The position numbers were made by a program, and so were the translations under genes. From NCBI RefSeq assembly GCF_004614235.1, contig NZ_SPVH01000006.1:558001-622000 (forward strand): 64,000 nucleotides of DNA. Reading direction: 5' to 3'. This stretch comes from Brevundimonas intermedia (GTDB lineage Bacteria > Pseudomonadota > Alphaproteobacteria > Caulobacterales > Caulobacteraceae). Positions 1 to 9,771 of the stretch are shown here, piece by piece. Each line of letters starts with the position of its first letter. The stretch's first letter is position 1. The notes beneath the pieces were generated by a model. It was not told the DNA's origin. It searched no databases and saw only the letters and a list, made by a program, of their open reading frames with translations.

Positions 1-160
1 TCCCGTCTGTGGGCGGGATTCTGTCGCAAACACGGGCGGCGCGAAGATTTCGACCGCCCGATCCAATGAAACAGAACCTATCACAAATCTGCGGAATTTC
101 AAAACGTCCACAGGTCGGACGTGGATTTGCGGCAAGGCTTGAGCGCCGCCGGGCTCTAGG

Positions 161-502
161 TCAGGAACCCTTGCCTGGCTTGGGGCTGAAGTATTTCTCG
201 TATTTGCCGGTCTCGCGTTCGTACTGTTCGCGGTCGGCGGGGGGCGTGCCCTTGACGGTGATGTTGGGCCAGACCTTGGCGTATTCGGCGTTGACCTGAA
301 GCCACTTGCCGTCCGGCTCGTCCTCGGTGTCGGGCACGATGGCGTCGACGGGGCATTCCGGCTCGCACACGCCGCAGTCGATGCATTCGTCGGGCGCGAT
401 GACCAGGAAGTTCTCGCCCTCGTAGAAGCAGTCCACCGGACACACCTCGACGCAGTCCATGAACTTACATTTCACGCAGGCGTCGGTGACGATGTAGGTC
501 AT
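161..502 (-). CDS. fdxA: 7Fe ferredoxin FdxA
   Basis: Small soluble electron carrier of 113 aa. The N-terminal half carries two cysteine clusters typical of seven-iron (3Fe-4S plus 4Fe-4S) ferredoxins: [17 protein letters not shown] near residues 9-25 and [12 protein letters not shown] near residues 40-51. The acidic C-terminal extension ending [11 protein letters not shown] is also typical of the alphaproteobacterial FdxA family. The start is the ATG at 502, giving MTYIVTDAC, which is how family members begin; an upstream in-frame ATG at 565 would add an unrelated proline-rich leader. The redox partner cannot be read from the sequence. Confidence 0.95.
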   Translation of the reverse strand: MTYIVTDACVKCKFMDCVEVCPVDCFYEGENFLVIAPDECIDCGVCEPECPVDAIVPDTEDEPDGKWLQVNAEYAKVWPNITVKGTPPADREQYERETGKYEKYFSPKPGKGS

Positions 503-690
503 TGGGCGAAGATATGGGGGCAAGCTGTGAGCGGGAGGCCTGCGACATGGCGGCCACGCAACCAACTGTCAACAGCAGGGCTTAAGGCGAGAGACATTCG
601 CAAGCGGGTTCGACGCCGCTTGACAACAGTCAGGCTTAATCGCAACTGTATTGATTGCATATCCACCGTCCTATCGACAGGAACTCCCCC

Positions 691-1317
691 ATGCGCACTC
701 CTTTCACAAAATACGCCCTAGCCGGCGCCCTGGCGCTCAGCCTCGCTGCCGGCGGCGCGGTCGTGGCCCAGGCCGCCCTGACCAAGAACCCGGCTGAAGT
801 CACCGCCGGCGCCTACGACCTGGAATCCAGCCACGGCAAGATCACCTGGTCGGTGAACCACTTCGGCCTGTCGACCTACACGGGCCAGTTCGTGAACGTG
901 AAGGCCGAGCTGAAGCTGGACCCGGCCAATCCGTCGGCCTCGACCCTGACCGCCACCATTCCGCTGACCGACGTGGCGCCGAACGACGACCGGCTGAAGG
1001 CGCATCTGCAGACCGCCGACTTCTTCGACACCGCCAACCATCCGACGGCGACCTTCGTCTCGCGCTCGGTGACGGTGGATTCGGATGACGCCAACGAGGC
1101 GACCGTGGTCGGCGACCTGACCCTGCGCGGCGTGACCAAGCCGGTCACCATCGAGGTCGAGTTCAACGGCGCCGGAACCGTCATGGGCGCCTACAAGTCC
1201 GGCTTCGACGGCGAGGCCACGATCAAGCGCTCGGACTTCGGCATCAACTACGCCCTGCCGGCCGTCTCCGACGAAGTGAAGCTGCACATCGAAGGCGAGT
1301 TCGTGCTGAAGCAATAG
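691..1317 (+). CDS. YceI family periplasmic protein
   Basis: Protein of 208 aa with an N-terminal signal peptide (MRTPFTKYALAGALALSLAA, cleavage near AQA-AL). The rest is a YceI lipocalin-like beta-barrel domain: AYDLESSHGKITWSVNHFGLS at the start, then DRLKAHLQTADFFDTANHPTATF and LTLRGVTKPVTIEVEFNG, which are family hallmarks. YceI proteins bind polyisoprenoids or other amphiphiles in the periplasm; the ligand here is unknown. I chose the ATG at 691 because an AGGAA ribosome site precedes it and the signal peptide starts there. An ATG at 655 in the same frame is less likely. Confidence 0.93.
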   Translation: MRTPFTKYALAGALALSLAAGGAVVAQAALTKNPAEVTAGAYDLESSHGKITWSVNHFGLSTYTGQFVNVKAELKLDPANPSASTLTATIPLTDVAPNDDRLKAHLQTADFFDTANHPTATFVSRSVTVDSDDANEATVVGDLTLRGVTKPVTIEVEFNGAGTVMGAYKSGFDGEATIKRSDFGINYALPAVSDEVKLHIEGEFVLKQ

Positions 1318-1332
1318 GACTATCGCGCCGCC

Positions 1333-1614
1333 TTATGGCGTGATGATCAGAGAATAGAGGGCGCGGGCTTCTTCAGGCGGCCCGCGTCTTTCGCCTATGG
1401 CGTCCACCGTCAGGGTGGTGACCCGTCCCGCCTGGACGAAGGTCAGCAAGTCGCCGGGGCGGACGCAGCGGCTGGGCTTGTCCAGCCGCGTCTCCCGCCC
1501 CTGATGCGTCAGCCGCACCGCCCCTCGCTCGACCAGATCGGCGGCCAGCCCCCGCGTCTTCACGAACCGCGCGCGCCACAGCCACAGATCGATGCGACAG
1601 GCGTCCTCGCTCAA
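1333..1614 (-). CDS. S4-domain RNA-binding protein (Hsp15-like)
   Basis: Protein of 93 aa made almost entirely of an S4 RNA-binding domain: RIDLWLWRARFVKTRGLAADLVERGAV is the canonical S4 start, followed by RPGDLLTF. This is the Hsp15/RqcH-associated type of small S4 protein that binds structured rRNA. The most probable start is TTG at 1614, whose bases overlap the stop codon of the upstream helicase (TTGA), so the two genes are translationally coupled. The same frame runs open into the helicase gene, but that upstream part is only a shadow. Confidence 0.85.
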   Translation of the reverse strand: MSEDACRIDLWLWRARFVKTRGLAADLVERGAVRLTHQGRETRLDKPSRCVRPGDLLTFVQAGRVTTLTVDAIGERRGPPEEARALYSLIITP

Positions 1615-4100
1615 GTCGTCGCCTTCCGACGCGGACGCCGCCGCTTGGGCCGCGCAGGCGGGGCTTCCGTCAGAACCGCAAGCGCAGCGAACGGCGAATC
1701 CTTCACCGGTTTGGGCGCGGCGCCCGGCTTGTCGGGCAGGCGGGCGCGTTCGGTCTTCAGCGCGGCGATGACCTGTTTCGCCTGATCGGCGATCCAGCCC
1801 AGGTCGGTCAGGGCTTCGTCCGACAGCCTGCCGTGGTTGGCAGCGCGCAGATCGGCCATCTTCTCCAGCGTCTCGACCGGGACCAGCCAGCGGCCGGCGA
1901 CGCGCAGGCCGTGGGCCGAGAGCAGGCGGGGCGAGGGTGGTTCGGGCGGCGCGGGGATCAGGTCGGGCGTCGCGGGGATCAGCGGCGTGTCCAGGAAGGC
2001 CTGGGCGAAATGGCGGGCGCGGGGTTTTTGCAGGCCCGGCAGCCAGACCGAATGAGCTCCGACGCGAATGGCGAAGCTTTTCAGGGTGCGGCGCTCGACC
2101 TGGCTGAGCGCCGCCAGATCGCGCTCCACGTCGCGACGGTCGATCAGGCCGCCGGCCTCGATCAGGCGGAAGGCGATGCCGCGCGGCAGGCCCTTCAGCG
2201 CCCCCGATTCCACGGCCTGGCGCAGGCGGCGCAGATCGCGAAGCGCCCGACCCGCCTCGAACGCCAGCCAGGCCTCGATCCGGCGTTTGGCGCGCTCGCG
2301 GGCGGGCGTCGGACCCAGTTCGCCCAACAGGCGGACGACGGGCGAGAACGGATCGGCCCCTTGCGGCGTCGCGATGATCTGCGCCGTCAGCACGCCGCGC
2401 CACAGGACGGCGCCGTCCGGCGTGACCGAAAAAGCCTCGTCGGTCTCGGCAGCCAGTCGGCCCAGCCGGCGGTTGATCTCCGGCGTCACGGCGCGCACGG
2501 CCGCCTGGCGCAGGGTTCGGTCCTCCAGGGCCGAGGCGCCCTTTTCCATCTGGAAGCGGACGCCTTCCAACTGGCCCACCACCTGACCCTCGACCGTGAC
2601 CTCGCCGTCGTCGGCGACGCCCGCGAACGTATCCTCGCGAACGTTCAGAGCGCGCATCAGGGCGGTGGTCCGGCGATCCACGAACCGGGCGGTCAGCCGC
2701 TCGTGCAGCACGTCCGACAACCGGTCCTCCAGCGCCCGGGTCTTGTCGCGCCAGCCTTGCGCGTCGTGAACCCAGTCGGGGCGGTTGGCGATGTAGGACA
2801 GGGTGCGGACGGCCGAGAGCCGGGCCGACAGCTGGTCGATCTGGCCGTCGTCGCGATCCACGAAGGCGAAGCGCGGTCCCATCCAGTCGTCGTTCAGCCG
2901 TCCGCGCTTGCCGGTCAGGGCATGGAAGACGTCCTTGGCCAGCCGCGCGTGTTCGTCCAGCGTCGTCTTCTGGAAGTCGGGCAACTGGCACGCCTCCCAC
3001 AGCCGCATGATGGCCCCGCGCGACCGGCCGATGCGGGCCACCTCCTCGTCCTTGATCAGGCGCCGCAGCAGGGTCTCGTCCAGGGCTTCGGCGGTCAGGC
3101 TGACACCGCTCCGCTGGGGCGTGACGGTCAGGGACCGTAGCAGGTCGGGTAGGGTGTCGAAATCCAGCTTGGCGTTGCGCCATTCGGCCGCCTCGACCGG
3201 ATCGAACCGATGCTCGACCACCTGTTCGACCAGGTCGGCGTCCAGATCCTCCGCCTCCGCGGTGACGCCGAACGTCCCGTCGCGAAGGTGACGCCCGGCG
3301 CGTCCGGCGATCTGGCCGATCTCGTGCGCGTGCAGCCAGCGGGTCCGCCGGCCGTCGAACTTTCTAAGACCCGCAAAGGCGACATGGTCCACATCCATGT
3401 TCAGCCCCATGCCGATGGCGTCGGTGGCGACCAGGAAATCGACCTCGCCGGACTGATAAAGCGCGACCTGGGCGTTGCGGGTGCGGGGCGAGAGACTGCC
3501 CATGACCACGGCCGCGCCGCCCCTCTGGCGCCGGATCAGTTCGGCGATGGCGTAGACGCGCTCCGTGCTGAACGCGACGATGGCGCTGCGGCGGGGCAGG
3601 CGGGTCAGCTTCTTGGAGCCGGCGTAGGACAGGGTGGACAGCCGGTCCCGCGTCACGATCTCAACGTCCGGGACCAGGCGGCGGATCAGCGGCTCCATGG
3701 TTCCGGCGCCCAGGAACATGGTCTCGAACCGGCCGCGCGCATGCAGCAGCCGCTGGGTGAAGACGTGGCCGCGCTCGGGGTCCGCGACCAGCTGGATCTC
3801 GTCGATGGCCAGGAACTCGACTGACCGCTCCAGCGGCATGGCCTCGACGGTGCAGACGAAATAGTGGGGGCGCGGGGGGACGATCTTTTCCTCGCCCGTG
3901 ATCAGGGCGACGGCGGCGGCGCCCCGCTGTCGCACGATCCGCTCGTAGATCTCGCGGGCCAGCAGGCGCAGCGGCAGGCCGATCATGCCCGAGGCATGGC
4001 CCAGCATCCGCTCGACCGCCAGGTGGGTCTTGCCGGTGTTGGTGGGCCCCAGGACCGCAGTGACGCGGGATGGGGCGAGGCCTGCGGACCGGTCGCTCAT
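1611..4100 (-). CDS. SUV3-like DEAD/DEAH-box RNA helicase
   Basis: Protein of 829 aa. A P-loop sits near residue 20 (AVLGPTNTGKTH), followed by motif II-type LAIDEIQLV near 98-106, and a C-terminal helicase lobe with FSTERVYAIAELIR and QIAGRAGRH (motif VI) near 245-275. The layout matches mitochondrial SUV3 and its alphaproteobacterial homologues, which unwind RNA and can feed a degradosome. The C-terminus is basic and ends in KRRRPRRKATT, suited to RNA binding. It lies directly upstream of and overlaps the S4 gene, which supports a shared RNA role. The substrate is inferred from the family only. Confidence 0.92.
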   Translation of the reverse strand: MSDRSAGLAPSRVTAVLGPTNTGKTHLAVERMLGHASGMIGLPLRLLAREIYERIVRQRGAAAVALITGEEKIVPPRPHYFVCTVEAMPLERSVEFLAIDEIQLVADPERGHVFTQRLLHARGRFETMFLGAGTMEPLIRRLVPDVEIVTRDRLSTLSYAGSKKLTRLPRRSAIVAFSTERVYAIAELIRRQRGGAAVVMGSLSPRTRNAQVALYQSGEVDFLVATDAIGMGLNMDVDHVAFAGLRKFDGRRTRWLHAHEIGQIAGRAGRHLRDGTFGVTAEAEDLDADLVEQVVEHRFDPVEAAEWRNAKLDFDTLPDLLRSLTVTPQRSGVSLTAEALDETLLRRLIKDEEVARIGRSRGAIMRLWEACQLPDFQKTTLDEHARLAKDVFHALTGKRGRLNDDWMGPRFAFVDRDDGQIDQLSARLSAVRTLSYIANRPDWVHDAQGWRDKTRALEDRLSDVLHERLTARFVDRRTTALMRALNVREDTFAGVADDGEVTVEGQVVGQLEGVRFQMEKGASALEDRTLRQAAVRAVTPEINRRLGRLAAETDEAFSVTPDGAVLWRGVLTAQIIATPQGADPFSPVVRLLGELGPTPARERAKRRIEAWLAFEAGRALRDLRRLRQAVESGALKGLPRGIAFRLIEAGGLIDRRDVERDLAALSQVERRTLKSFAIRVGAHSVWLPGLQKPRARHFAQAFLDTPLIPATPDLIPAPPEPPSPRLLSAHGLRVAGRWLVPVETLEKMADLRAANHGRLSDEALTDLGWIADQAKQVIAALKTERARLPDKPGAAPKPVKDSPFAALAVLTEAPPARPKRRRPRRKATT

Positions 4101-4134
4101 TGCCGCCCTAAGGTGGAGACGATTCTCTCCCGGC

Positions 4135-4746
4135 TCAAGCGTCGCCGGCGCGCATTCCCATGCGAACCAGGGTGGACAGGTTCGACGCCTGCATCTTGGT
4201 CATCACCTTGGCGCGGAAAATCTCCACAGTGCGCGGGCTGATCTCCAGCCGCAGCGCGATCTCCTTGTTCGAACAGCCGTCGATCAGGGCGTCGAATACC
4301 TGGCGCTCGCGAGTGGTCAGGGTGGCCAGATGGCTTCTGGCCTCGTCCCGCGCCGACCGGTCCGCCTCCAGGCTGGTCAGCGAAGCGATGCAGCGGCTGA
4401 CGCAGTCCAGGATCTGTTCGGGATCGAAGGGTTTTTCAATGAAATCGACCACCCCGGCCTTCATCAGCTGAACCGCCAGCGATACGTCGGCATGGCCGGT
4501 GATGACGATCACGGGCCAGGTGTCGCCCCTCAGCACCTTCAGCTTGCGAACCAGTTCCGGCCCTTCGACGCCGGGCATGCGCACGTCGCTGACGACGCAG
4601 GCGCTCTTGTCTGTGGGCAGGTTCGCCAGAAATTCGTCGGCGCTGGCGAAGGCGCGCGCCCTGAGGCCGGCCCCTCGCAACATGAGGACAAGCGCGTCCC
4701 GCATGGCTGGGTCGTCATCGACGATGAAGACGGAATGCGGGTTCAT
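4135..4746 (-). CDS. FixJ-family response regulator
   Basis: Protein of 203 aa. The receiver domain has the acidic pocket VDDDP (residues 9-13), the phosphoacceptor in VVSDVRMPG (Asp about 54) and the Lys in EKPFDP. A LuxR/FixJ-type helix-turn-helix follows, LTTRERQVFDALIDGCSNKE near 140-160. It is the output partner of the overlapping histidine kinase gene: start ATG at 4746 overlaps the kinase stop as ATGA. The family includes FixJ and TodT/StyR-type regulators, so the signal is not certain to be oxygen. Confidence 0.93.
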   Translation of the reverse strand: MNPHSVFIVDDDPAMRDALVLMLRGAGLRARAFASADEFLANLPTDKSACVVSDVRMPGVEGPELVRKLKVLRGDTWPVIVITGHADVSLAVQLMKAGVVDFIEKPFDPEQILDCVSRCIASLTSLEADRSARDEARSHLATLTTRERQVFDALIDGCSNKEIALRLEISPRTVEIFRAKVMTKMQASNLSTLVRMGMRAGDA

Positions 4747-6227
4747 GCGGCGTCGAGCTCCGATCTGTGGGGCAGGCGAAAGGTGAAGGCGGCGCCGCCA
4801 AGTCTGCTGCTGCCGACGGTCAGGGCGCCGCCGTGGCTTTCGACGATGGATCGGGTCACCGAAAGGCCCAGGCCCATGCCGCCGGCCTTGGTCGAAGTCA
4901 TGGGGTGAAAGATGCTTTCGCGCTGATCCATGGGGATGCCGCGCCCGTTGTCTTCGACCGCGATTTCGTACCCTTCGGGGCCCAGTGAGCGACCCGTGAT
5001 CAGCACCCGGCCGTCTTCCCGCCCCATGGCCGCGTCCACGGCGTTCTTGACCAGGTTGGCCAGGGCCTGCTGCAGCTGAATTCGATCCGCCATCACGTGG
5101 TCGTCCTCGGTATCGGCGTCTATGTCGATGACGACGTCGGTGTCGCGCCCGATCAGGGTGAAGACCGGGGCGAGATCCTGGATCATCTGGGATGCACGCT
5201 CCTCGGTGAAGGTGCGCGATCCGGTCGAGAGGAGTTCGCGCATGCGCCGGATGATGTCGCCCGCGCGCAGCAACTGAATCCTGGCCAGGTCCAGTGCGCG
5301 AGCCGCCTCTTCGGCGGCGGGCCCAATCTTGGCCAGATCGGCCTGACCGGCATGCAGATAGACGGCGGCGGCCGTCAGGGGCTGGTTCATCTCGTGCGCC
5401 AGGGTCGCCGCCATCTCGCCCATGGAGTTCAGGCGCCAGACGTTGTTGAGCCTTTCGGTCAGGTCGCGCTCGCGCTGACGGATCGCTTCGGCCTGGCTCT
5501 GATCGGCGAGCGCCAGGACCACATGTTCCGGCCAGATGTCGTCCGGCAGTACATTGGCGTGGATGGTCAGCGGCACAGGAGAGGCGTCAGCGCGGCTGAC
5601 CGTCCAGGAGCCCGGAGACGGCGTCAGAACCTCGCCGCCCTGCCGGGCCGACTCCAGGGCCAGGTCATCGAAACCGGGCACCAGCGTGTGAAAGGGCAGG
5701 GCCATCGCTTCGTCGCGTCTCACGCCCAGAACCGCAGCTGCGGCCGGCGTCACGCGCTGCGTTCGGCCTTCGCGATCCAAGGTGACGACCGGAACGGACG
5801 TCAGGATGGTGTCGAGCAGCATCTCCCGCATGGCCAGATCCCGCGATAGCGCCCGAGCGGTCCTCAGCGCGCCGCCCAGGCGTCGGCAGACTTCGGCGAT
5901 GGTCCAGGAAACGGCGGCGAAGAGGGCCGCGTTGACCGCCGAGTCCAGTGCGTCTTCGCGCTGCACCATCAGTTCGTTGGCCGTGATGGACAGACCGATC
6001 GCCAACAGCACGGAGAGCCGCCGCCCTAACAAGGCCGTGACCATCACGGCGACAATCATCGGCAGATAATAGAAATGACCGAAGGGTTCGAGCGCCAGAC
6101 GCACGGATACAGCAACCAATACTGATACAAAGGCGACAAAAACGCCGCCCCACCAAGTCTTTGTGCGCCGCAGCATATAGACTGGGTGTTCAGAGCTTTT
6201 CAGAACGGCGCACTCTAATTGCGCCAT
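4743..6227 (-). CDS. Membrane sensor histidine kinase (FixL-like)
   Basis: Protein of 494 aa. Several hydrophobic segments in the first about 110 residues (WGGVFVAFVSVLVAVSVRLA, YYLPMIVAVMVTALL and others) indicate a membrane sensor domain. It is followed by a PAS-like domain around residues 135-250, a dimerisation/phosphoacceptor helix (LAHEMNQPLTAAAVYLHAG) and an ATPase domain with NLVKNAVDAA, DNGRGIP and GGMGLGLS. I do not see clear haem-pocket residues of true FixL in the PAS region, so oxygen sensing is unproven. A shorter start at 6176 is possible. It overlaps and presumably phosphorylates the FixJ-like regulator. Confidence 0.9.
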   Translation of the reverse strand: MAQLECAVLKSSEHPVYMLRRTKTWWGGVFVAFVSVLVAVSVRLALEPFGHFYYLPMIVAVMVTALLGRRLSVLLAIGLSITANELMVQREDALDSAVNAALFAAVSWTIAEVCRRLGGALRTARALSRDLAMREMLLDTILTSVPVVTLDREGRTQRVTPAAAAVLGVRRDEAMALPFHTLVPGFDDLALESARQGGEVLTPSPGSWTVSRADASPVPLTIHANVLPDDIWPEHVVLALADQSQAEAIRQRERDLTERLNNVWRLNSMGEMAATLAHEMNQPLTAAAVYLHAGQADLAKIGPAAEEAARALDLARIQLLRAGDIIRRMRELLSTGSRTFTEERASQMIQDLAPVFTLIGRDTDVVIDIDADTEDDHVMADRIQLQQALANLVKNAVDAAMGREDGRVLITGRSLGPEGYEIAVEDNGRGIPMDQRESIFHPMTSTKAGGMGLGLSVTRSIVESHGGALTVGSSRLGGAAFTFRLPHRSELDAA

Positions 6228-6466
6228 AGAGCATATTGCCTGCGCAAAACCACCCGAACGCGTCCCTGACGTTTTTCCGCCTTATTTTGTATAGGCGATT
6301 TTTTTATGCGTGAAAATACGTAATTCACAGCGCCGACGGACTGGTCCAGGCACCCAAGGCAAGCTCTGCCGTTCCTACGCATTCCTACCTAGGGCGTGGT
6401 TCAGAAATAATATTAATCATCGCCTCATCCTTGGTCATGCAGAATGCAGATGCCTCAAGGATCACC

Positions 6467-7144
6467 ATGTTTCGTTCGTCTCTCTTCTTAGTTGTCGCGG
6501 CAGTAGGCCTCGCAGCGCCCATCGTCACCCAGGCTCAATCGTTCAGCCTCGATCTGGGGCTCGCCAGCCAGTACGTCGGCAAGGGATTGGGCAAGAGCAA
6601 CGAGAATATCGCGCCCTCCGCTAAGGCTGAGGTCGGCTTCGGCGACGGTTACGCTAGCGTCTTCGTCGCCGACGCCGCCGGGTCGCAGGGCTACGACATG
6701 GAGATCGTCAGCATGGCCGGCTGGCGGCCCAAGGCGGCGGGATTCGCCTTCGACCTGGGCGTCATGAACCGCGACCTGCCAGGCTCGCGCGCCGGCGTCG
6801 ACGACAACTATTGGGAATATCAGGCCGACGCCTCGCGCAAGCTGGGGCCGGTCGCCACGCGCTTGCGCGTCAACTATTCGCCTGACGGTTTCGCCGCCAC
6901 CAAGGAAGCCTGGTGGCTTGAGCTTCAAGGCACAGTCGCCGTCGCCGGCAACACCAAGGTTTCGGCCGCTGTCGCCAACCGCATGGCGGACGGCGGGGTC
7001 GACTACAATGCCTGGAACATTGGGGCCAAGCACAAGCTGACCGACGCCTTCGCCGTCGATCTGCGCTGGTACGACACCGACCGCCACAGCGTGGGAGAGC
7101 CCTATGAGGGCCGTCTCGTCGCCGCCGCCACCTATTCGTTTTGA
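6467..7144 (+). CDS. TorF-family putative outer-membrane protein
   Basis: Protein of 225 aa with a signal peptide (MFRSSLFLVVAAVGLAAPIV, cleavage near TQAQS). The mature part has alternating aromatic/hydrophobic strands, including LDLGLASQYVGKGLGKSNENIA and a C-terminal RLVAAATYSF ending in Phe, as in outer-membrane beta-barrels. The SQYVGKGLGKS segment resembles the TorF putative porin family. An AAGGAT ribosome site precedes the ATG at 6467; in-frame starts at 6431 and 6437 are less well placed. It is divergent from the sensor kinase and sits 27 bp upstream of the chemoreceptor gene. Solute specificity is unknown. Confidence 0.75.
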   Translation: MFRSSLFLVVAAVGLAAPIVTQAQSFSLDLGLASQYVGKGLGKSNENIAPSAKAEVGFGDGYASVFVADAAGSQGYDMEIVSMAGWRPKAAGFAFDLGVMNRDLPGSRAGVDDNYWEYQADASRKLGPVATRLRVNYSPDGFAATKEAWWLELQGTVAVAGNTKVSAAVANRMADGGVDYNAWNIGAKHKLTDAFAVDLRWYDTDRHSVGEPYEGRLVAAATYSF

Positions 7145-7171
7145 GTAACCGATCCATCGGGGGATGCTGAG

Positions 7172-9112
7172 TTGAAGATCATCGAGAATATACCGGTCGG
7201 CCGTAAGCTGCTCATGGCCTTCGGTCTGGTGCTGGCGGCGATCGCCGTCATGGGCGCAGTCGTGGTGACAAGCTTGCTGAAGCTGGAAACTGCGGGCGAG
7301 GCGCGCAGCGTCGAGAACAAGGCGAACCGTACGACCGCCACCGCCGAGTTCTACATGACCCGTCAGGAGAACGCGTTCCGTGGCTATCTGCTGTCGCAGG
7401 ATTCCTACTACATCGAACGCGTCGATGCCCACCGCGCCAAGTTCCTGGCGGCGATGGAAGAGTTGCGGACGGACCTGCCTGCGGAACGCGCCGCGCCGAT
7501 CGAAAAGGCGCTTGCTGCAAACGCCACCTGGTACAAGAACGTCGTAGAAGCCGGCGCCGCCATGGTGCGGGAAGGCCGCGGCGCCGAGGCCGTCCAGATG
7601 GTTGGACGCACCGGCGTGGCCGACACCTACGTCGCTCCGCTGGAGGAGGCGATCGACGAGATCAAGGCGTCGAACGACGTCGCACTGAACGCCGCGCGTG
7701 AGGCTCAGTCCGCCGCCAGCCGCAGCGCGATGATCGCGGTCGTGGTCGGCCTCATCGCGGCCCTGTTGATCGCCTTGGCTGCCGGCTTCGTCGCGACCCG
7801 CGCCATCACGCGGCCGATCTTCTCTATGATCGGCTATATGCAGAAGCTGATGGCGGGCGACACCGCCATCCAGATCGTCGGCGCCGACCGTAAGGACGAG
7901 TTCGGCAAGATGGGCCAGGCTATCGTCGCCTTCCGCGACGCCGCCGTCGACAAGGTCCGCGTCGAGCAGGAAGCCGCGTCGCATCGCTCGATGAGTGAAC
8001 AGGAACGCGTCGCCAACGAAGCCGAAAAAGCCCGCGTCGCCGCCGAGGACCAAGTTGCTCTGGACGCCTTGGCCGACGGTCTGTCCGCCATGGCCAATGG
8101 CGACCTGACACACCGGTTCACGGTGGAAGTCGCGCCGCGTTCGGAATCGCTGAAAGCCGACTTCAACGCCGCCATCGCCCAACTTCAGCAGGCGATCTCG
8201 GTCGTGGTCGGCAATGTGTCCGGGATCCGTTCCGGCGCCAGCGAGATCAGCCAGGCCGCCGACGACCTGTCGCGCCGCACCGAGCAGCAGGCCGCCTCGC
8301 TTGAGGAAACCGCCGCCGCCCTGGACGAGATCACCGCCACGGTGAACAAGACCGCCTCGGGCGCGCGTCAGGCCTCCGACGTGGTTCAGGCTGCGCGCGG
8401 CGACGCCGAAAAGAGCGGCATGGTCGTTCGCGACGCCGTCTCCGCCATGCAGGCAATCGAGGGCTCGTCCAACCAGATCAACCAGATCATCGGCGTCATC
8501 GACGAGATCGCTTTCCAGACCAACCTGCTGGCCCTGAACGCGGGCGTCGAAGCCGCCCGTGCGGGTGATGCGGGTCGTGGCTTCGCGGTCGTGGCCTCGG
8601 AAGTCCGGGCCCTGGCGCAACGTTCGGCCGAAGCGGCGAAAGAGATCAAGACCCTGATCTCGGCCTCGACGGGCCAGGTCGGCGCCGGCGTCAAACTGGT
8701 CGGCGAGACCGGCGAGGCCCTGCAACGGATCGTGGACCGGGTCGCCGAGATCGACAGCCTGGTCACGGAAATCGCCGCCTCGGCCCAGGAGCAGGCCGTC
8801 GGCCTGGCCCAAGTCAACACGGCCGTGAACCAGATGGACCAGGTCACTCAGCAAAATGCGGCGATGGTCGAGCAATCGACGGCCGCCAGCCACTCGCTGG
8901 CCCAGGAGGCCGAAAGCCTGCAGGCCTCGGTCGCCCAGTTCCGCGTCGGGTCGCACCAGCAGGCCTCTCACGCGCCCGCTGCGGTTCGCAAGCCTGCCCC
9001 TGCTGCCAGGCCCGCCAACCGCATGGTCGCCGCGCTGAAGACCATCGGTCGCGGCGGCGCGGCCCTGAAACCGCAAGCCGCCGCCGTCGAAGACGGCTGG
9101 GAGGAGTTCTGA
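7172..9112 (+). CDS. mcpA: Methyl-accepting chemotaxis protein (McpA position)
   Basis: Chemoreceptor of 646 aa. It has a first membrane segment near residues 10-32, a periplasmic CHASE3-like helical domain ([26 protein letters not shown]), a second membrane segment near 190-212 and a HAMP domain after it. The long cytoplasmic signalling coiled coil has the hairpin tip [21 protein letters not shown]. The C-terminus ends in GWEEF, resembling the pentapeptide tether that binds CheR/CheB. The start is TTG at 7172, after a GGGGGA ribosome site; the ATG at 7164 runs into a stop at once. It heads the chemotaxis operon, overlapping cheX by one base. Confidence 0.95.
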   Translation: MKIIENIPVGRKLLMAFGLVLAAIAVMGAVVVTSLLKLETAGEARSVENKANRTTATAEFYMTRQENAFRGYLLSQDSYYIERVDAHRAKFLAAMEELRTDLPAERAAPIEKALAANATWYKNVVEAGAAMVREGRGAEAVQMVGRTGVADTYVAPLEEAIDEIKASNDVALNAAREAQSAASRSAMIAVVVGLIAALLIALAAGFVATRAITRPIFSMIGYMQKLMAGDTAIQIVGADRKDEFGKMGQAIVAFRDAAVDKVRVEQEAASHRSMSEQERVANEAEKARVAAEDQVALDALADGLSAMANGDLTHRFTVEVAPRSESLKADFNAAIAQLQQAISVVVGNVSGIRSGASEISQAADDLSRRTEQQAASLEETAAALDEITATVNKTASGARQASDVVQAARGDAEKSGMVVRDAVSAMQAIEGSSNQINQIIGVIDEIAFQTNLLALNAGVEAARAGDAGRGFAVVASEVRALAQRSAEAAKEIKTLISASTGQVGAGVKLVGETGEALQRIVDRVAEIDSLVTEIAASAQEQAVGLAQVNTAVNQMDQVTQQNAAMVEQSTAASHSLAQEAESLQASVAQFRVGSHQQASHAPAAVRKPAPAARPANRMVAALKTIGRGGAALKPQAAAVEDGWEEF

Positions 9113-9387
9113 TGAGCGAGACCCTGATCCTGGCCGAGGTGCTGGACCTGAATGCAGCCCAGCCTTTGAAGGCTGAACTGCTGGCCCTGCGAGGTCACGC
9201 CCTGACGCTGGACGCCTCGGCCGTCGAGCGGCTGGGCGGGCTGTGCCTGCAAATCCTCATGTCGGCCCGCAAGACCTGGGCCGCCGACGGCGTCAACCTA
9301 AGTTTAGGGTCTGTGTCCCAATATTGGACAGAACAGTGGGCAGCTCTAGGCGCGCCTGACTTCAACAACGAGGGGGCGTTGGCATGA
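9112..9387 (+). CDS. cheX: STAS-domain chemotaxis protein CheX
   Basis: Protein of 91 aa with an STAS-like fold: short strand LILAEVLDLNAAQPLKAELL, then LTLDASAVERLGGLCLQILMSA, the usual STAS phosphorylation/anti-sigma-antagonist segment. The position between the chemoreceptor and the first cheY matches the Caulobacter gene called cheX. It is unrelated to the CheX phosphatase of Thermotoga and Borrelia. Start and stop overlap the neighbouring genes (TGATG and ATGA), so translation is coupled. Confidence 0.85.
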   Translation: MSETLILAEVLDLNAAQPLKAELLALRGHALTLDASAVERLGGLCLQILMSARKTWAADGVNLSLGSVSQYWTEQWAALGAPDFNNEGALA

Positions 9388-9749
9388 CCAAGACCGTTCT
9401 GACGATCGACGATTCACGCACCATGCGCGACATGCTGCTGATGGCGCTGGAAGACGCGGGCTATACCGTGATCCAGGCCGTCGATGGCGTGGACGGGCTG
9501 GAGACGCTGGCCGCCAGGGGCGCCGATGTCATCATCACCGACATCAACATGCCCCGCATGGATGGTTTCGGCGTCATTGAGGGCGTGCGCGCCGATCCGA
9601 ACCACCGCACCACGCCGGTGCTGGTGCTGACGACCGAGAGCGACGTCGAGAAGAAGGCGCGCGCCCGCGCCGCCGGCGCCACCGGCTGGATTGTCAAACC
9701 CTTCGACCCCGCAAAACTGGTGGACGCCGTTCGCCGCGTCGCCGCCTGA
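9384..9749 (+). CDS. cheY: Chemotaxis response regulator CheY (first copy)
   Basis: Single-domain receiver of 121 aa. It has IDDSRTMRDM at the acidic pocket, phosphoacceptor Asp in IITDINMPRMDG (residue about 52), the conserved Thr in LVLTTES and Lys in IVKPFDP. All residues needed for phosphotransfer from CheA are present. Start ATG overlaps the cheX stop. In Caulobacter the equivalent is CheYI. Confidence 0.96.
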   Translation: MTKTVLTIDDSRTMRDMLLMALEDAGYTVIQAVDGVDGLETLAARGADVIITDINMPRMDGFGVIEGVRADPNHRTTPVLVLTTESDVEKKARARAAGATGWIVKPFDPAKLVDAVRRVAA

Positions 9750-9771
9750 TCGCCCGCCGGACCCGCACCTA

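Noticed and set aside
4743..6227. True haem-based FixL oxygen sensor
   Set aside because: The response regulator is FixJ-like, but the PAS segment does not show clear haem-binding residues. I therefore kept the call at FixL-like kinase.
6488..9076. Minus-strand open frame of 862 codons opposite the chemoreceptor
   Set aside because: It is a GC-rich antisense shadow of the TorF-like and chemoreceptor genes. It has no family motif, and the plus strand carries clear signal peptides and MCP signatures.
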